DNA of 64,000 nucleotides from an uncultured Alphaproteobacteria bacterium (GCA_902616855.1 CACMUL010000004.1:1-64000), one strand, 5' to 3'. Positions 25,005-34,412 are shown, numbered from the stretch's first letter. The notes: generated by a model not told the origin, from the letters alone. Translations and numbers: made by a program.

Positions 25005-26174
25005 ATGTTGAAAATATTAGTAGTAGGACTTGGTTATGTGGGCACCGCAAACGCTGTCCTTTTATCACAACATAATGAAGTTACCTGCTTCGATTTAAAT
25101 ATCTCAAAATCAAATAACTTAATAAATGGTATATCGCCAATAGAAGATAAAGAAGTATCAAAATATTTATCTTCTAAAAAATTAAATTTAAAATCAGTAG
25201 AGAGCTTTCCTGCTGAAATTGATAATTTTGACTTTGTGATCATATCTACACCAACAAATTATGACATTGAAACAAATGAATTTAATACTTCCTCAATAGA
25301 GCAATCATTAGAAAGTATTCAAAATTCTAAATCAAATCCAACTGTGATCATACGATCCACAATTCCAGTAGGTTATGTGAATAAAGTGCGAAAGAAATTT
25401 TCTGAATTTGAAATTATTTTTGTGCCTGAATTTTTAAGAGAGGGAAAAGCTTTAAATGACAGTCTTTATCCTTCAAGAATTGTAATAGGCTCGCATTCTG
25501 AAAAAGGAAAAGAGTTTGCAAAATTATTGAAGGAAGCATCGCTAAATAAAGATGTTCAAACTATTTACACAAATTCTACAGAAGCAGAGTCATCAAAATT
25601 ATTTTCTAATGCTTATTTAGCAATGCGAGTAACATTCTTTAATGAACTAGACTCATTTGCAATGTCAAAAGATTTAAATACAAAAGAAATTATTAAAGCT
25701 GTATGTCTAGATCCTAGGATAGGAGATTTTTACAATAATCCCTCCTTTGGATACGGAGGATACTGTTTACCAAAAGATACAAAACAATTATTAACAAACT
25801 TTGATAAAATCCCTCAAAAAATTATGGAGGCAATCATAGACTCAAATTCAATGCGAAAAGACTTTATAGGTTTAGAGATAGCAAAATTAAAACCAAAAAC
25901 AGTTGGTGTTTATAAACTGATTATGAAAGATGGATCAGACAACATAAGAGAGTCAAGTATGCAAGGCATTATGAAAAGAGTTAAAGCTAAAGGTATAAGA
26001 GTAATAGTCTTCGAACCTTTAATCAAAGACAAACTATTTTTCAATTCACAGGTTTATCAAGATTTAGAATTATTCAAAAAAGATGCTGATTTAATTCTTT
26101 GTAATAGAAGCCATACAGAGCTAGATGATGTAAAAGACAAGATATTTACCAGAGACTTGTTTAACCAAGATTAA
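25005..26174 (+). CDS. ugd: UDP-glucose 6-dehydrogenase
   Basis: Oxidises UDP-glucose to UDP-glucuronate with two NAD+, providing precursors for acidic surface polysaccharides. The 389-residue length fits the enterobacterial Ugd type (388). Seen are the NAD fold ILVVGLGYVGTANA (4-17), STPTNYD, RSTIPVGYV, VPEFLREGKAL and the catalytic C254 in FGYGGYCLPKDTK. The C-terminal UDP-binding domain is complete. Together with rfbA it points to surface-glycan synthesis, though the genes are far apart. The related GDP-mannose dehydrogenase is less likely from length and the YGGYCLPKDT motif. Confidence 0.92.
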   Translation: MLKILVVGLGYVGTANAVLLSQHNEVTCFDLNISKSNNLINGISPIEDKEVSKYLSSKKLNLKSVESFPAEIDNFDFVIISTPTNYDIETNEFNTSSIEQSLESIQNSKSNPTVIIRSTIPVGYVNKVRKKFSEFEIIFVPEFLREGKALNDSLYPSRIVIGSHSEKGKEFAKLLKEASLNKDVQTIYTNSTEAESSKLFSNAYLAMRVTFFNELDSFAMSKDLNTKEIIKAVCLDPRIGDFYNNPSFGYGGYCLPKDTKQLLTNFDKIPQKIMEAIIDSNSMRKDFIGLEIAKLKPKTVGVYKLIMKDGSDNIRESSMQGIMKRVKAKGIRVIVFEPLIKDKLFFNSQVYQDLELFKKDADLILCNRSHTELDDVKDKIFTRDLFNQD

Positions 26175-26298
26175 GACAAAGACTATAATTTTGGATAAAT
26201 TTATTAAAAAAACATAAGAAATACATAGTATTTTTATATTTTAGTTTCACTCCAGATAGGTCTATACTGCGCAAACTTATATATATAAGGAGGAAACG

Positions 26299-27315
26299 AT
26301 GACGATAATTAAAACATTATTTGCTTCTATGATACTAACATTAGGTTTGGCGACAGCAAACGCTGGAACACTAGATGTTGTTAAAGAAAGAGGCAACTTA
26401 ATATGTGGTTCTAACACAGGACTTGCTGGTTTTGGAAATCCAAATGATGCAGGTGTATGGGAAGGAATTGACGTTGATGTATGCCGTGCAGTTGCTGCTG
26501 CGGTTTTCGGTGATGCTTCAAAAGTTGAATATGTACCACTAACTTCGAAAGTAAGATTTACTTCATTACAATCTGGTGAAGTTGATATGCTCTCTAGAAA
26601 TACAACATGGACATTACAAAGAGATGTTGAATTAGGATTAGAATTTGTCGGCGTAAACTATTACGACGGACAAGGTTTCATGGTTAGAAAAGATCTTGGT
26701 GTATCAAGTGCTACTGAGCTTGATGGAGCATCAGTTTGTATTCAAGTTGGAACTACAACTGAAATGAACCTAGCTGACTATTTTAGTGCAAACGGAATGT
26801 CCTATGAATCCATCCCAGTTGAAACTAATGCTGAAGCTGATGCTGCATATTTAGCAGGTAGATGTGATATTTACACAACTGATGCATCAGGTTTATACGC
26901 AAGTAGAGCAGGTTATCCAGATCCATCTGCACACATTGTCTTACCTGAGATTGTATCTAAAGAGCCTTTAGGTCCATCAGTAAGAGGAAATGATAGCGAG
27001 TGGGCTGATGTTGTTAGATGGTCTTTAAATGCAATGATTATTGCTGAGGAAAAAGGAATTACTTCAGGAAACGTTGATGACATGATTGCTAATTCCCCAG
27101 ATCCAGAAACCCAAAGACTTCTTGGTGTTAAAGCTGGTTATGGTGCTTGGTTGGGCTTAAGTGATGATTGGGCAGCAAACATTATCAGACAAGTAGGTAA
27201 CTACTCTGAGAGCTTTGAAAAGCACATCGGTGTTAATACTCCTATCAATATTGCAAGAGGATTAAACGCTCTTTATAAAGATGGCGGTATTCTATACGCA
27301 CCTCCATTTAGATAA
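26299..27315 (+). CDS. aapJ: General L-amino acid ABC transporter, periplasmic binding protein
   Basis: Captures amino acids in the periplasm and delivers them to the AapQM permease. The 338-residue protein has a clear signal peptide (MTIIKTLFASMILTLGLATANA), then the family-3 solute-binding fold with LICGSNTGLAGFGNPNDAGVWEGIDVD, VRFTSLQSGEVDMLSRNTTWT and SGLYASRAGYPDPSAH typical of AapJ. It has the best Shine-Dalgarno in the window (AAGGAGGAAACG-ATG), fitting high expression. It heads aapJQMP; a stable hairpin follows it. Binding proteins of this type are among the most abundant proteins in oligotrophic marine bacteria. Confidence 0.96.
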   Translation: MTIIKTLFASMILTLGLATANAGTLDVVKERGNLICGSNTGLAGFGNPNDAGVWEGIDVDVCRAVAAAVFGDASKVEYVPLTSKVRFTSLQSGEVDMLSRNTTWTLQRDVELGLEFVGVNYYDGQGFMVRKDLGVSSATELDGASVCIQVGTTTEMNLADYFSANGMSYESIPVETNAEADAAYLAGRCDIYTTDASGLYASRAGYPDPSAHIVLPEIVSKEPLGPSVRGNDSEWADVVRWSLNAMIIAEEKGITSGNVDDMIANSPDPETQRLLGVKAGYGAWLGLSDDWAANIIRQVGNYSESFEKHIGVNTPINIARGLNALYKDGGILYAPPFR

Positions 27316-27323
27316 AAATCTCT

Positions 27324-27357
27324 TATGTGGGCTATTACATAATAAATAGCCCACGTA
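27324..27357 (+). promoter_or_regulatory. Intercistronic hairpin aapJ-aapQ
   Basis: GTGGGCTATT-acataata-AATAGCCCAC: a perfect 10-bp stem with 8-nt loop 11 bases after the aapJ stop, extendable by wobble and A-T pairs. There is no U-tract. By analogy with malE-malF it probably protects aapJ mRNA and keeps binding protein in excess over the permease; partial termination is the alternative. Confidence 0.75.
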
Positions 27358-27389
27358 TTTAAATAACTTAAGCTAAAATACCAATAGAT

Positions 27390-28559
27390 ATGGAACAAAA
27401 TTTTATTAGAAAGCTTATTTTCGATGAAAAAACAAGGGCTTTACTCATACAGACTTTAGTTATTGGTATATTTGCAGTTTTAATTTACTTAGTAACAAAA
27501 CAAACAGCATATAATTTAGAAAAAAGGGGCATTGGCACTGGTTTTGAATTTCTGAATATTGCTGCAGGATATGACATTAGTATTAGTCTCATACCCTACG
27601 ATAGCAATGACACTCACTTAAGAGCTTACTTTGTTGGATTACTTAACACTCTAATGATAGCAGTTTGTGGTTGTTTCCTAGCAACCATAATGGGTTTTTT
27701 AGTTGGCATAATTAGGTTATCTAGTAATTGGCTATTTAGAAATATAGCTTATGTGTATGTAGAATTTACAAGAAATGTTCCTGTTCTTCTTCAGATAATT
27801 TTATACTACACAATTCTTTTACATCTTCCCAAGGTGAAACAGTCAATAATAATTTTTGATAGTTTTTACTTATCAAATAGAGGTCTTTTTTCACCAGCGC
27901 CTATTTTTAAAGATGGATTTTCAGTTGTAATTGGGAGCTTAATAGTAATGATTATTTTTACTTTTTTTTTAAAGAAATTCTTAAAAAAAAAACAAGAACT
28001 TACTGGTAAGCAGTATCCCATATTTTTAATTAATTCAGCTCTGATTATTTTTATTCCAATAATTTTTTATTATTTAATGGGAATGCCACTAGAATTTGAT
28101 CATCCTGTAATGAAGGGTTTTAACTTTAAAGGAGGAATGGTTATAAGACCTGAATTTCTTGGAATGTTATTTGGATTATCTATTTACACAGCTGCATTTA
28201 TATCTGAGACTGTCAGGTCAGGAATTATATCTGTCTCTAAGTGTCAAAGAGAAGCCGCGCAAGCAATAGGTCTTAAAGCTAATTTCATCATGCGATTAAT
28301 TATCATTCCTCAAGCTTTAAGAGTGATAATTCCACCTCTTACCTCTCAATATCTAAATCTTACCAAAAATTCATCTTTAGGAATTGCCATTGGGTATGCA
28401 GATTTAGTTCATGGATTTGGAGGTATTTCCTTAAACCAAACTGGAAAAGCAATAGAAATAATGCTTATTGTTATGTCTACATATTTAACTATAAGTCTAA
28501 CAATTTCTTTTTTTATGAATTTATATAATAAAGCAGTCCAATTTAAAGGAAACATATGA
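27390..28559 (+). CDS. aapQ: General L-amino acid ABC transporter permease AapQ
   Basis: First of two inner-membrane permease subunits that form the amino acid channel. The 389-residue protein has the long insert-containing layout of AapQ/BztB, with about eight helices, the early motif FVGLLNTLMIAVCGCFLATIMGF, VEFTRNVPVLLQIILYY, and the ABC-coupling EAA loop ETVRSGIISVSKCQREAAQAIGLKA (about 271-295). The ATG has no strong Shine-Dalgarno. Overlaps aapM by 4 bases. Confidence 0.95.
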   Translation: MEQNFIRKLIFDEKTRALLIQTLVIGIFAVLIYLVTKQTAYNLEKRGIGTGFEFLNIAAGYDISISLIPYDSNDTHLRAYFVGLLNTLMIAVCGCFLATIMGFLVGIIRLSSNWLFRNIAYVYVEFTRNVPVLLQIILYYTILLHLPKVKQSIIIFDSFYLSNRGLFSPAPIFKDGFSVVIGSLIVMIIFTFFLKKFLKKKQELTGKQYPIFLINSALIIFIPIIFYYLMGMPLEFDHPVMKGFNFKGGMVIRPEFLGMLFGLSIYTAAFISETVRSGIISVSKCQREAAQAIGLKANFIMRLIIIPQALRVIIPPLTSQYLNLTKNSSLGIAIGYADLVHGFGGISLNQTGKAIEIMLIVMSTYLTISLTISFFMNLYNKAVQFKGNI

Positions 28560-29668
28560 CACCGAACACATCTCCATATCTAAGCCCTAACAAAATGTTA
28601 AATTGGTCTAAGAAAAATTTATTTTCGTCATGGGTAAATACCATTATGACAGTTATTGCCTTAATATTCCTATACGAAGTTGGGACTTTTTTCTTAAATT
28701 GGGCAATTTTTAAAGCTGACTTCATAAATAATTTTAGAGGAGAAACAATAACCGATAGAACTTTTTGCTCCAAAAATATTGAGGTTGGCCAACATGGAGC
28801 TTGTTGGGCAATTATATTCGTGAGGTTTCATCAGTTTATGTATGGTTTCTATCCAGTTGAAGAGGCTTGGAGAGTTAATTTGGTATATGCATTTCTCCCA
28901 TTTGCATTAATTGGAGTTTTGTTTGATAAGTTACCTTTAAGAAGAGTTTTTCTTTATTTCACTTTTGCCTTTCCATTTATAGCTTATTTTATGCTTTATG
29001 GAGGCCCAGGCCTGAGTGTAGTTGCAACAAACAAGTGGGGAGGATTGCTAGTTACACTATTTTTAGGAGTCACAGGGATAGCCTTGGCTTTTCCATTAAG
29101 TATTCTATTAGCTCTAGGAAGAAGATCAAATATGCCTATTGTAAAATCTATTTGTGTCGTATTTATCGAATTTATAAGAGGCGTGCCTCTAATTACGCTT
29201 CTATTTACAGCTAATGTCATGTTACCATTATTTTTGCCAGAGGGTGTAAAGCCAGACAACCTTTTAAGAGCTTTAGTTGCTGTTACCCTTTTTCAATCTG
29301 CATATATGGCTGAAGCTATTAGGGGAGGGCTTCAAGCTATACCCAAAGGTCAGATTGAAGCTGCCCAATCTTTAGGTTTGAATTACTGGCAAACTACTCG
29401 CAAAATAATCTTACCCCAAGCGCTCAAAATAGCTATTCCTCCTATAGTAAACACATGTATTGGTCTGTTTAAGGACACCTCTTTGGTATTGATTATTGGT
29501 TTATTTGATTTACTAGGAATTGGTAGAGCTGCTCTATCTGATATTACTTGGACAAAACTTTATTACGAAGTTTATGTTTTTGTATCATTAATATTTTTTA
29601 TATTTTGTTTCGGTATGTCTCGCTATAGTTTATATTTAGAAAAGAAATTAAAAACGGACAACAGTTAA
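28556..29668 (+). CDS. aapM: General L-amino acid ABC transporter permease AapM
   Basis: Second permease subunit, partner of AapQ. The 370-residue protein has N-terminal helices then the conserved core [44 protein letters not shown] and the EAA loop [25 protein letters not shown] that docks on AapP. The start overlaps the aapQ stop as ATGA-like 4-base overlap, typical of translational coupling for stoichiometric subunits. Confidence 0.95.
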   Translation: MTPNTSPYLSPNKMLNWSKKNLFSSWVNTIMTVIALIFLYEVGTFFLNWAIFKADFINNFRGETITDRTFCSKNIEVGQHGACWAIIFVRFHQFMYGFYPVEEAWRVNLVYAFLPFALIGVLFDKLPLRRVFLYFTFAFPFIAYFMLYGGPGLSVVATNKWGGLLVTLFLGVTGIALAFPLSILLALGRRSNMPIVKSICVVFIEFIRGVPLITLLFTANVMLPLFLPEGVKPDNLLRALVAVTLFQSAYMAEAIRGGLQAIPKGQIEAAQSLGLNYWQTTRKIILPQALKIAIPPIVNTCIGLFKDTSLVLIIGLFDLLGIGRAALSDITWTKLYYEVYVFVSLIFFIFCFGMSRYSLYLEKKLKTDNS

Positions 29669-29672
29669 AAAA

Positions 29673-30410
29673 ATGGAACAAGTTATTCAATTAGAAAAAG
29701 TGAATAAATGGTTTGACGATTTTCACGTACTTAAAGATATTGATTTAACAGTCACTAAAGGCCAAAAAATTGTAGTTTGTGGACCTAGTGGGTCAGGTAA
29801 ATCCACTATGATCAGATGTATAAACAGATTAGAAGCTCATCAAAAAGGTCAAATAGTCGTTCATGGAACTGAATTAACCAATGACTTAAAAAATATTGAT
29901 ATGATAAGAAAAAATGTTGGAATGGTTTTTCAACAATTTAATCTGTTTCCCCACTTATCAGTTATTGATAACATTACACTTGCTCCAATCTGGGTAAAAA
30001 AACTACCAAAAAAAGAGGCTGATAATATAGCCATGACATATCTTGAAAAGGTAAAAATCCCTGAACAAGCTCAAAAATATCCCGGGCAGCTGTCTGGTGG
30101 TCAGCAACAACGAGTTGCTATTGCGAGGTCACTTGCAATGAACCCAGATATAATGTTATTTGATGAACCAACATCAGCTCTAGATCCAGAGATGATCAAA
30201 GAGGTGTTGGATGTGATGATACAATTAGCAGAAGAGGGTATGACTATGTTAGTTGTCACGCATGAGATGGGATTTGCAAAAACTGTAGCTGATCAAATGA
30301 TATTTATGGACGAGGGAAGAATTGTTGAACAAGCATCCCCAGATGAATTCTTTAATAACCCAAAAAGTGATCGAACTAAACTTTTCTTAAGTCAAATTCT
30401 TAATCATTAA
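29673..30410 (+). CDS. aapP: General L-amino acid ABC transporter ATPase AapP
   Basis: ATP-hydrolysing subunit that drives uptake. The 245-residue protein has Walker [10 protein letters not shown] (36-44), Q-loop [14 protein letters not shown] signature [14 protein letters not shown] (about 140-153), Walker [13 protein letters not shown] and the switch His in VVTHEMGFA. Length is normal for polar amino acid ATPases. Follows aapM by 4 bases. Confidence 0.97.
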   Translation: MEQVIQLEKVNKWFDDFHVLKDIDLTVTKGQKIVVCGPSGSGKSTMIRCINRLEAHQKGQIVVHGTELTNDLKNIDMIRKNVGMVFQQFNLFPHLSVIDNITLAPIWVKKLPKKEADNIAMTYLEKVKIPEQAQKYPGQLSGGQQQRVAIARSLAMNPDIMLFDEPTSALDPEMIKEVLDVMIQLAEEGMTMLVVTHEMGFAKTVADQMIFMDEGRIVEQASPDEFFNNPKSDRTKLFLSQILNH

Positions 30411-30421
30411 AAAAGTATAAG

Positions 30422-31048
30422 ATGAATGAAGTTGTAATGGCTTTATTATCCGGATGGATAATATTTTATTTTGCTGTGTTTTTGCCAGGACCTAATACTT
30501 TTTTTGTGGCATCCGTTGGAATTAGTGGACAGAAAAAACAAATTTGGGGTGCTGCAGTTGGTACTGCTATTGGTTCTTTTACTTGGTGCTTGCTTGCTAC
30601 AACAGGTATTTCTTTTCTAATTTCAAATTTAATGGGTTGGGGTTTTATTGTTTTAAAGATCTTAGCTAGTCTTTATATGATTTGTTTAGCATATCAAATT
30701 GGCAGCCAATACTTTAGCTCTGAAAATCAACTCATAAAACTATCCAATGAAAGAAATTTTTTTAACAGTATGAAGAAAGCAATAATTGTTGCTTATACCA
30801 ATCCCAAAGCATTCGCATTTTGGTCTGCTCTAGCAACTTTACAATTCAGTGAAAAACTAAATTTTAGTATCGCTCTAATTTTTGCAACAGGTAGTTTTTT
30901 TATTTCAGCAATGAATTATTCAATTATCGGCCACTTTTTTGGTATAAAAAAGTTTTCAAATTACTTCAACAGACCTAAAAATATTGTCAATTTAATATTT
31001 GCTGGACTTTTTATATTTGTAGCTATTGAAATTTGGGTGTTAGGCTAG
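30422..31048 (+). CDS. LysE/RhtB-family amino acid exporter
   Basis: A 208-residue membrane protein with six predicted helices and the LysE-family signature FLPGPNTFFVASVGISGQKKQIWGAAVGTAIG near the N-terminus. It should export an amino acid or related metabolite. It follows aapP by 11 bases and ends at a terminator, so it is the last gene of the aap operon: an importer and an exporter under one control suggests overflow relief for imported amino acids. Substrate not predictable. Confidence 0.88.
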   Translation: MNEVVMALLSGWIIFYFAVFLPGPNTFFVASVGISGQKKQIWGAAVGTAIGSFTWCLLATTGISFLISNLMGWGFIVLKILASLYMICLAYQIGSQYFSSENQLIKLSNERNFFNSMKKAIIVAYTNPKAFAFWSALATLQFSEKLNFSIALIFATGSFFISAMNYSIIGHFFGIKKFSNYFNRPKNIVNLIFAGLFIFVAIEIWVLG

Positions 31049-31050
31049 GC

Positions 31051-31074
31051 AAAAAGCCCTAGATAGGGCTTTTT
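31051..31074. terminator. Bidirectional rho-independent terminator
   Basis: AAAAAGCCCT-agat-AGGGCTTTTT closes the aap operon on the plus strand. The A-run on the left arm makes it equally usable on the minus strand, where it overlaps the stop of the DUF3563-like gene by 2 bases. Confidence 0.9.
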
Positions 31075-31237
31075 AAAATTTTCTAATAAATCTTCTATCT
31101 ATCTCTTTTTGTCTTCTTTCAAGATCAATCATGTCGATAGCTTGAGATAAATATACCTCTTCTTTGTATGACTTTGATTTTTGGTCATTTTTTCCATTAA
31201 TAATTATTTTTCTAATAGATTTAAATAGATTGCTCAT
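31073..31237 (-). CDS. DUF3563-like small protein
   Basis: A 54-residue protein beginning MSNLFKSIRKIIING and carrying YLSQAIDMIDLERRQKEIDRR (29-49), which resembles the core of DUF3563 (Y-L-x-x-A-V-D-x-x-D-L-E-R-R-x-R-x-L-D). Such proteins are small, charged and of unknown function. Its ATG shares one base with the stop of the preceding 59-residue gene (TAATG), so it is translated by coupling. It ends in the bidirectional terminator. Confidence 0.7.
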   Translation of the reverse strand: MSNLFKSIRKIIINGKNDQKSKSYKEEVYLSQAIDMIDLERRQKEIDRRFIRKF

Positions 31238-31416
31238 TAGGCAGCCTCTTTTAAGCTATTTGGAAATGACTGATTTCTTTGATACTCGGAGTAAGCCCAT
31301 TGCCAATCAGAGCCATATTCAACCTTACAAAAATTTATAATACTGTCTTCTTTTTTAGTAAATAAAGATAACCAGAATTTTAAAGATCTTTCTGTAAATC
31401 CAAAATTTTTATTCAT
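31237..31416 (-). CDS. Small soluble protein (hypothetical)
   Basis: A 59-residue protein rich in aromatic residues (FWLSLFTKK at 14-22; YGSDWQWAYSEYQRN at 34-48). ATG 31416 has an AAGGA Shine-Dalgarno about 10 bases upstream. It is the first gene of a two-gene unit with the DUF3563-like protein. No family recognised, and no membrane segment or signal peptide. The coupled TAATG junction is the best evidence that both are real. Confidence 0.6.
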   Translation of the reverse strand: MNKNFGFTERSLKFWLSLFTKKEDSIINFCKVEYGSDWQWAYSEYQRNQSFPNSLKEAA

Positions 31417-31486
31417 AATTTTTTTTCCTTTCTTACATATATATAGTTTTAAAAAGAAGTTTTACTTTTGCTAAATATAGACAGCT

Positions 31487-31505
31487 GATGTCTATTTATG
31501 AGACT
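31487..31505. repeat. 7-bp inverted repeat
   Basis: ATAGACA-gctga-TGTCTAT lies between the divergent small-protein unit (start 31416) and the dipeptidase gene (start 31577). Position between two divergent promoters suits an operator; no regulator family is recognised. The rest of this 160-base gap is AT-rich, with an imperfect dyad around 31509-31545. Confidence 0.4.
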
Positions 31506-31576
31506 TCAAACAAATTCATTAAATATTTTTAATTTGCATGTAGTCTAAGTAACAAAAAAAATGATAAATTTATGAC

Positions 31577-32653
31577 ATGGATTATAAAATTTTCGATGGC
31601 CATAATGATGTATTATTTAGACTATTTTTAAAGAACAAACCTGACTCCTATCTTGATTTTATCGATGGAGATAAAGAAGGACATTTAGATCTTCCTCGAA
31701 TGAACCAAGCTAATTTTAAAGGAGGTTTATGCGCCATATATGTTCCTACCCCAGAACAAGATATCTCTGACTCTGATAAGTTGGTCAACTATAAAGATAT
31801 GGAGCAAGATGAGTATTTATTACCACTTCCAAGGCCCGTAGACGTAAACGATGCATTACCAGTTGTTTTAAATCAATTGTCTATCCTTTCAAAAATTGAA
31901 AGAAACTCAAAAAATAAAGTTAAGATTTGTTTATCTGGCAAGGATTTGGAAAACTCGTTTAAACATGATGACCAATTATCTGTAGTAATGCATATAGAGG
32001 GTGCAGAATGTATAGATAAAAATTTTTATAATCTCGAAACTTTATTTCGAGCTGGTCTTAGATCAATTGGGCCAGTTTGGTCAAGACCTACTATTTTTGC
32101 AGAGGGCGTTCCCTTTGCTTTTCCAACTTCACCAGATATTGGAGATGGTTTAACCGAAATAGGAATAGAACTAATAAAAAATTGTAATTCACTAAATATG
32201 TTAATTGACACCTCTCATTTAAATGAAAAAGGCTTTTGGGATATAGCAAAATATTCAAATTCGCCCCTAGTAGCCACGCATAGCAATGCTCATCAGATTT
32301 GCCCACATTCTAGAAACCTTACAAATAAGCAATTAGATGCAATCAAAGAAACTCAAGGGATGGTTGGAGTTAATTTTGCCCCAGCTTTTTTAAGGAAAGA
32401 TGGAAAAATGGTTTCTGATACAGATTTACAAATAATAGTTGATCATTTTAAGTACCTTATTGACTATTTGGGAGATGATAAAGTTGGATTTGGCTCAGAT
32501 TTTGACGGTGCAATGATGCCAAAAGATCTAGATAGTGTTTTAGGTATGCATAAATTAATCGATCTATTAATTTCACAGGGTTTTAATGAAAACTTAATGA
32601 TTAAAATTTCACATTTAAATTGGATTAATCTTTTAAAAAGAGTTCTAAATTAA
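31577..32653 (+). CDS. Membrane-dipeptidase family (M19) peptidase
   Basis: Zinc-dependent dipeptidase of peptidase family M19. The 358-residue protein has the metal-binding pattern GHNDV (8-12, H9 and D11), HIEGAE in the middle, the histidine segments DTSHLNEKGFWD and ATHSNAHQICPHSRNLT, and GFGSDFDGAMMP near the C-terminus. No signal peptide is apparent, so a cytoplasmic role in dipeptide turnover is likely. Some family members cleave other amides, so substrate is open. Stand-alone gene. Confidence 0.93.
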   Translation: MDYKIFDGHNDVLFRLFLKNKPDSYLDFIDGDKEGHLDLPRMNQANFKGGLCAIYVPTPEQDISDSDKLVNYKDMEQDEYLLPLPRPVDVNDALPVVLNQLSILSKIERNSKNKVKICLSGKDLENSFKHDDQLSVVMHIEGAECIDKNFYNLETLFRAGLRSIGPVWSRPTIFAEGVPFAFPTSPDIGDGLTEIGIELIKNCNSLNMLIDTSHLNEKGFWDIAKYSNSPLVATHSNAHQICPHSRNLTNKQLDAIKETQGMVGVNFAPAFLRKDGKMVSDTDLQIIVDHFKYLIDYLGDDKVGFGSDFDGAMMPKDLDSVLGMHKLIDLLISQGFNENLMIKISHLNWINLLKRVLN

Positions 32654-32697
32654 TAAATATTCAGTGAAGTGAAACTTTAGTATCAAAAAAATTCTGA

Positions 32698-32703
32698 TAT
32701 AAT
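32698..32703 (+). promoter_or_regulatory. TATAAT -10 box, leaderless architecture
   Basis: TATAAT is separated by exactly 6 nt from the ATG of the 61-residue protein at 32710, the same spacing as at 2458. No Shine-Dalgarno sequence. Confidence 0.5.
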
Positions 32704-32709
32704 CTTTTT

Positions 32710-32895
32710 ATGGGACTTCACTTTGACTATAAATCAAAAGCTGGTGAAAGAGCTATGGAGAAAGAGCGTAAGCGCCAAGAAAAACTTGCTGCTAAAAAAG
32801 CTAAAAGAGAAGCAAAAAGAGAAGCAGAAGAGTTAGCCGAATTAGAGCGCCTTACAGATCCAAATGCTCCAGCTGAGGGAAATCAGGAACAGTAA
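32710..32895 (+). CDS. Small charged coiled-coil protein (hypothetical)
   Basis: A 61-residue protein with an N-terminal MGLHFDYKSKAGERAMEKE and a long run of alternating Lys/Arg/Glu/Ala (about 16-46) predicted to be a single charged helix or coiled coil, then a short acidic tail. I do not know its function; a similar opening is seen in small conserved proteins of Alphaproteobacteria as far as I recall. Leaderless-type promoter. The codon use is Lys/Glu-rich but otherwise like neighbours. Confidence 0.7.
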   Translation: MGLHFDYKSKAGERAMEKERKRQEKLAAKKAKREAKREAEELAELERLTDPNAPAEGNQEQ

Positions 32896-32942
32896 TCTGA
32901 TTACCTTCAAATATATTAATTTTTTCGATCGCTAGTATCGAC

Positions 32943-33656
32943 TCAGATTCTTTTTATCTTATAAATTTTTTGATCCTCTGTCATAGATCTGACTTGCCTT
33001 TTATACCATTCCTTAAAATCATTTGATGTGTCATCATAAAACATCACTTTCTTTCGAATTAAGAAAATACCAATATCACTCTCTGGAATTCCAATGAAAG
33101 TCTGTCTTTCTGTGTGCATCACTTTTACACTTTCTTGCAAAGGTTCATGCTCACATAAATAATAACCATAATGCTCTCCCCAAACATATCTTATAATAGG
33201 AGTTGTTGCTTCAATCATCATCTGAACATATTTATCCTCATTTTTTAAAAAATTTTCCATACCTGGTACAGGTTGATGGATTTGAGCAAAACTAAGACCA
33301 ATTTTTTCTTTAGGCACCCAAACAGAGGGAAATGAAACGTGTAAAGCTATAAGTTTGTTACATCTGTGAAAAATGGCTATATCCTCTTGAAGATTATAGC
33401 CAAGTTCTACAAAGTTATTAAAGTTAGAGTTTTTAGATGGGTATTCTTTTTTTAATATAGAATTTAACTTCTCGCATACAGATATATCAATTTCTTTTGT
33501 AAAATAATCATCAATAAAAATATTTTCTTTACATTTTTTTTTCAAACTTAAATATCTTTCTTCATGCTCATCATATTCAATAATTGGAAGGTCTTTTATT
33601 TTTTTTATTCCAGGAGCTACAGAGTAAATAGGTCCATATGGTTCCCAGTCGATCAT
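32943..33656 (-). CDS. DUF3445 / haem-dependent oxidative N-demethylase-like protein
   Basis: A 237-residue protein with the DUF3445 features: a conserved FPSVWVPKEKIGLSFAQIHQPVPGME (about 108-133), Arg-rich middle, and the C-terminal HTERQTFIGIPESDIGIFLIRK (about 180-201), corresponding to the family's RVERQTLxRLPxSGAxxFTIR. A member of this family is the alpha subunit of a haem-dependent oxidative N-demethylase that demethylates dimethylamine in Pseudomonas; others are uncharacterised. Overlaps the TauE-type gene by 4 bases, so both are translated together. Role inferred: oxidative demethylation of a methylated amine or similar compound. Confidence 0.72.
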   Translation of the reverse strand: MIDWEPYGPIYSVAPGIKKIKDLPIIEYDEHEERYLSLKKKCKENIFIDDYFTKEIDISVCEKLNSILKKEYPSKNSNFNNFVELGYNLQEDIAIFHRCNKLIALHVSFPSVWVPKEKIGLSFAQIHQPVPGMENFLKNEDKYVQMMIEATTPIIRYVWGEHYGYYLCEHEPLQESVKVMHTERQTFIGIPESDIGIFLIRKKVMFYDDTSNDFKEWYKRQVRSMTEDQKIYKIKRI

Positions 33657-34366
33657 TTTGTAAATAAAATCAATACTCCTATCAAAGTGATAGCAATAAT
33701 AATAAGTTTTTTAAATAGGATTTCTGGTATTTGTTTATGTATAAAATAACCCAGCCAAACACTTAACATAACTAAAAGAGCTATTGGATAGTATATTTTC
33801 ACTATCTCTAAATAGCTTCCTCCCAAAAACATAAAAAATATTGCTCTCAAAGAGTTTATAATAAAAAAATATCCAGCCATAGTTGATCGCAACTCTTGTT
33901 TTGAGGAGAAATAATCTTTATACCCCATTAATACAAATGGTCCTCCAATAGTATAAATTCCTTGAATAAATCCACCTAGAATTACAAAAAAATTTTTCAA
34001 GAATTGAGGAAACCTGATATCAGGAAAGAATAAGTTGAAACATCCATAAATAATTAAAATTATTGCAAATATTTTTATTAAAATATCTGATGCAAAATAA
34101 CTGATAAAATATGTTCCAATTAATGCACCAGGAATTGTATAAATTAAAATTTTGATCAGATGATTTAAAGAGACATGTTTGTATGATTGAATTAAAACAG
34201 CTAAACCGGAGGATAGCCCAACAATCATTGCAAGCTTTAACAAAGAATTAAAGTCAAAGAAAAATCCACTCATTCCCAGAAAGATTATCGTACCACCAAA
34301 ACCAAAAATACTTTCAATGGCGTATGCAAAACAAGCTATTAATGCAATAGTTGAAAAATTTGGCAT
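33653..34366 (-). CDS. TauE/SafE-family membrane exporter
   Basis: A 237-residue membrane protein with about seven helices and the two-repeat structure of the TauE/SafE (UPF0721) family: IESIFGFGGTIIFLG in repeat one and GGFIQGIYTIGGPFVLMGY in repeat two. Family members export sulfite, sulfoacetate or other anions. It is the first gene of a pair with the DUF3445 protein, suggesting it clears a product or by-product of that enzyme. Substrate unknown. Confidence 0.85.
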   Translation of the reverse strand: MPNFSTIALIACFAYAIESIFGFGGTIIFLGMSGFFFDFNSLLKLAMIVGLSSGLAVLIQSYKHVSLNHLIKILIYTIPGALIGTYFISYFASDILIKIFAIILIIYGCFNLFFPDIRFPQFLKNFFVILGGFIQGIYTIGGPFVLMGYKDYFSSKQELRSTMAGYFFIINSLRAIFFMFLGGSYLEIVKIYYPIALLVMLSVWLGYFIHKQIPEILFKKLIIIAITLIGVLILFTK

Positions 34367-34412
34367 TTAATTCTATTTAACAATTTAGAATGTTTTATGT
34401 TAAAAGTAATCT

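Noticed and set aside
31509-31545. Imperfect dyad GACT...CAAAT / ATTTG...AGTC upstream of the dipeptidase
   Set aside because: Mostly A-T pairs with several mismatches; in DNA this AT-rich such dyads arise by chance.
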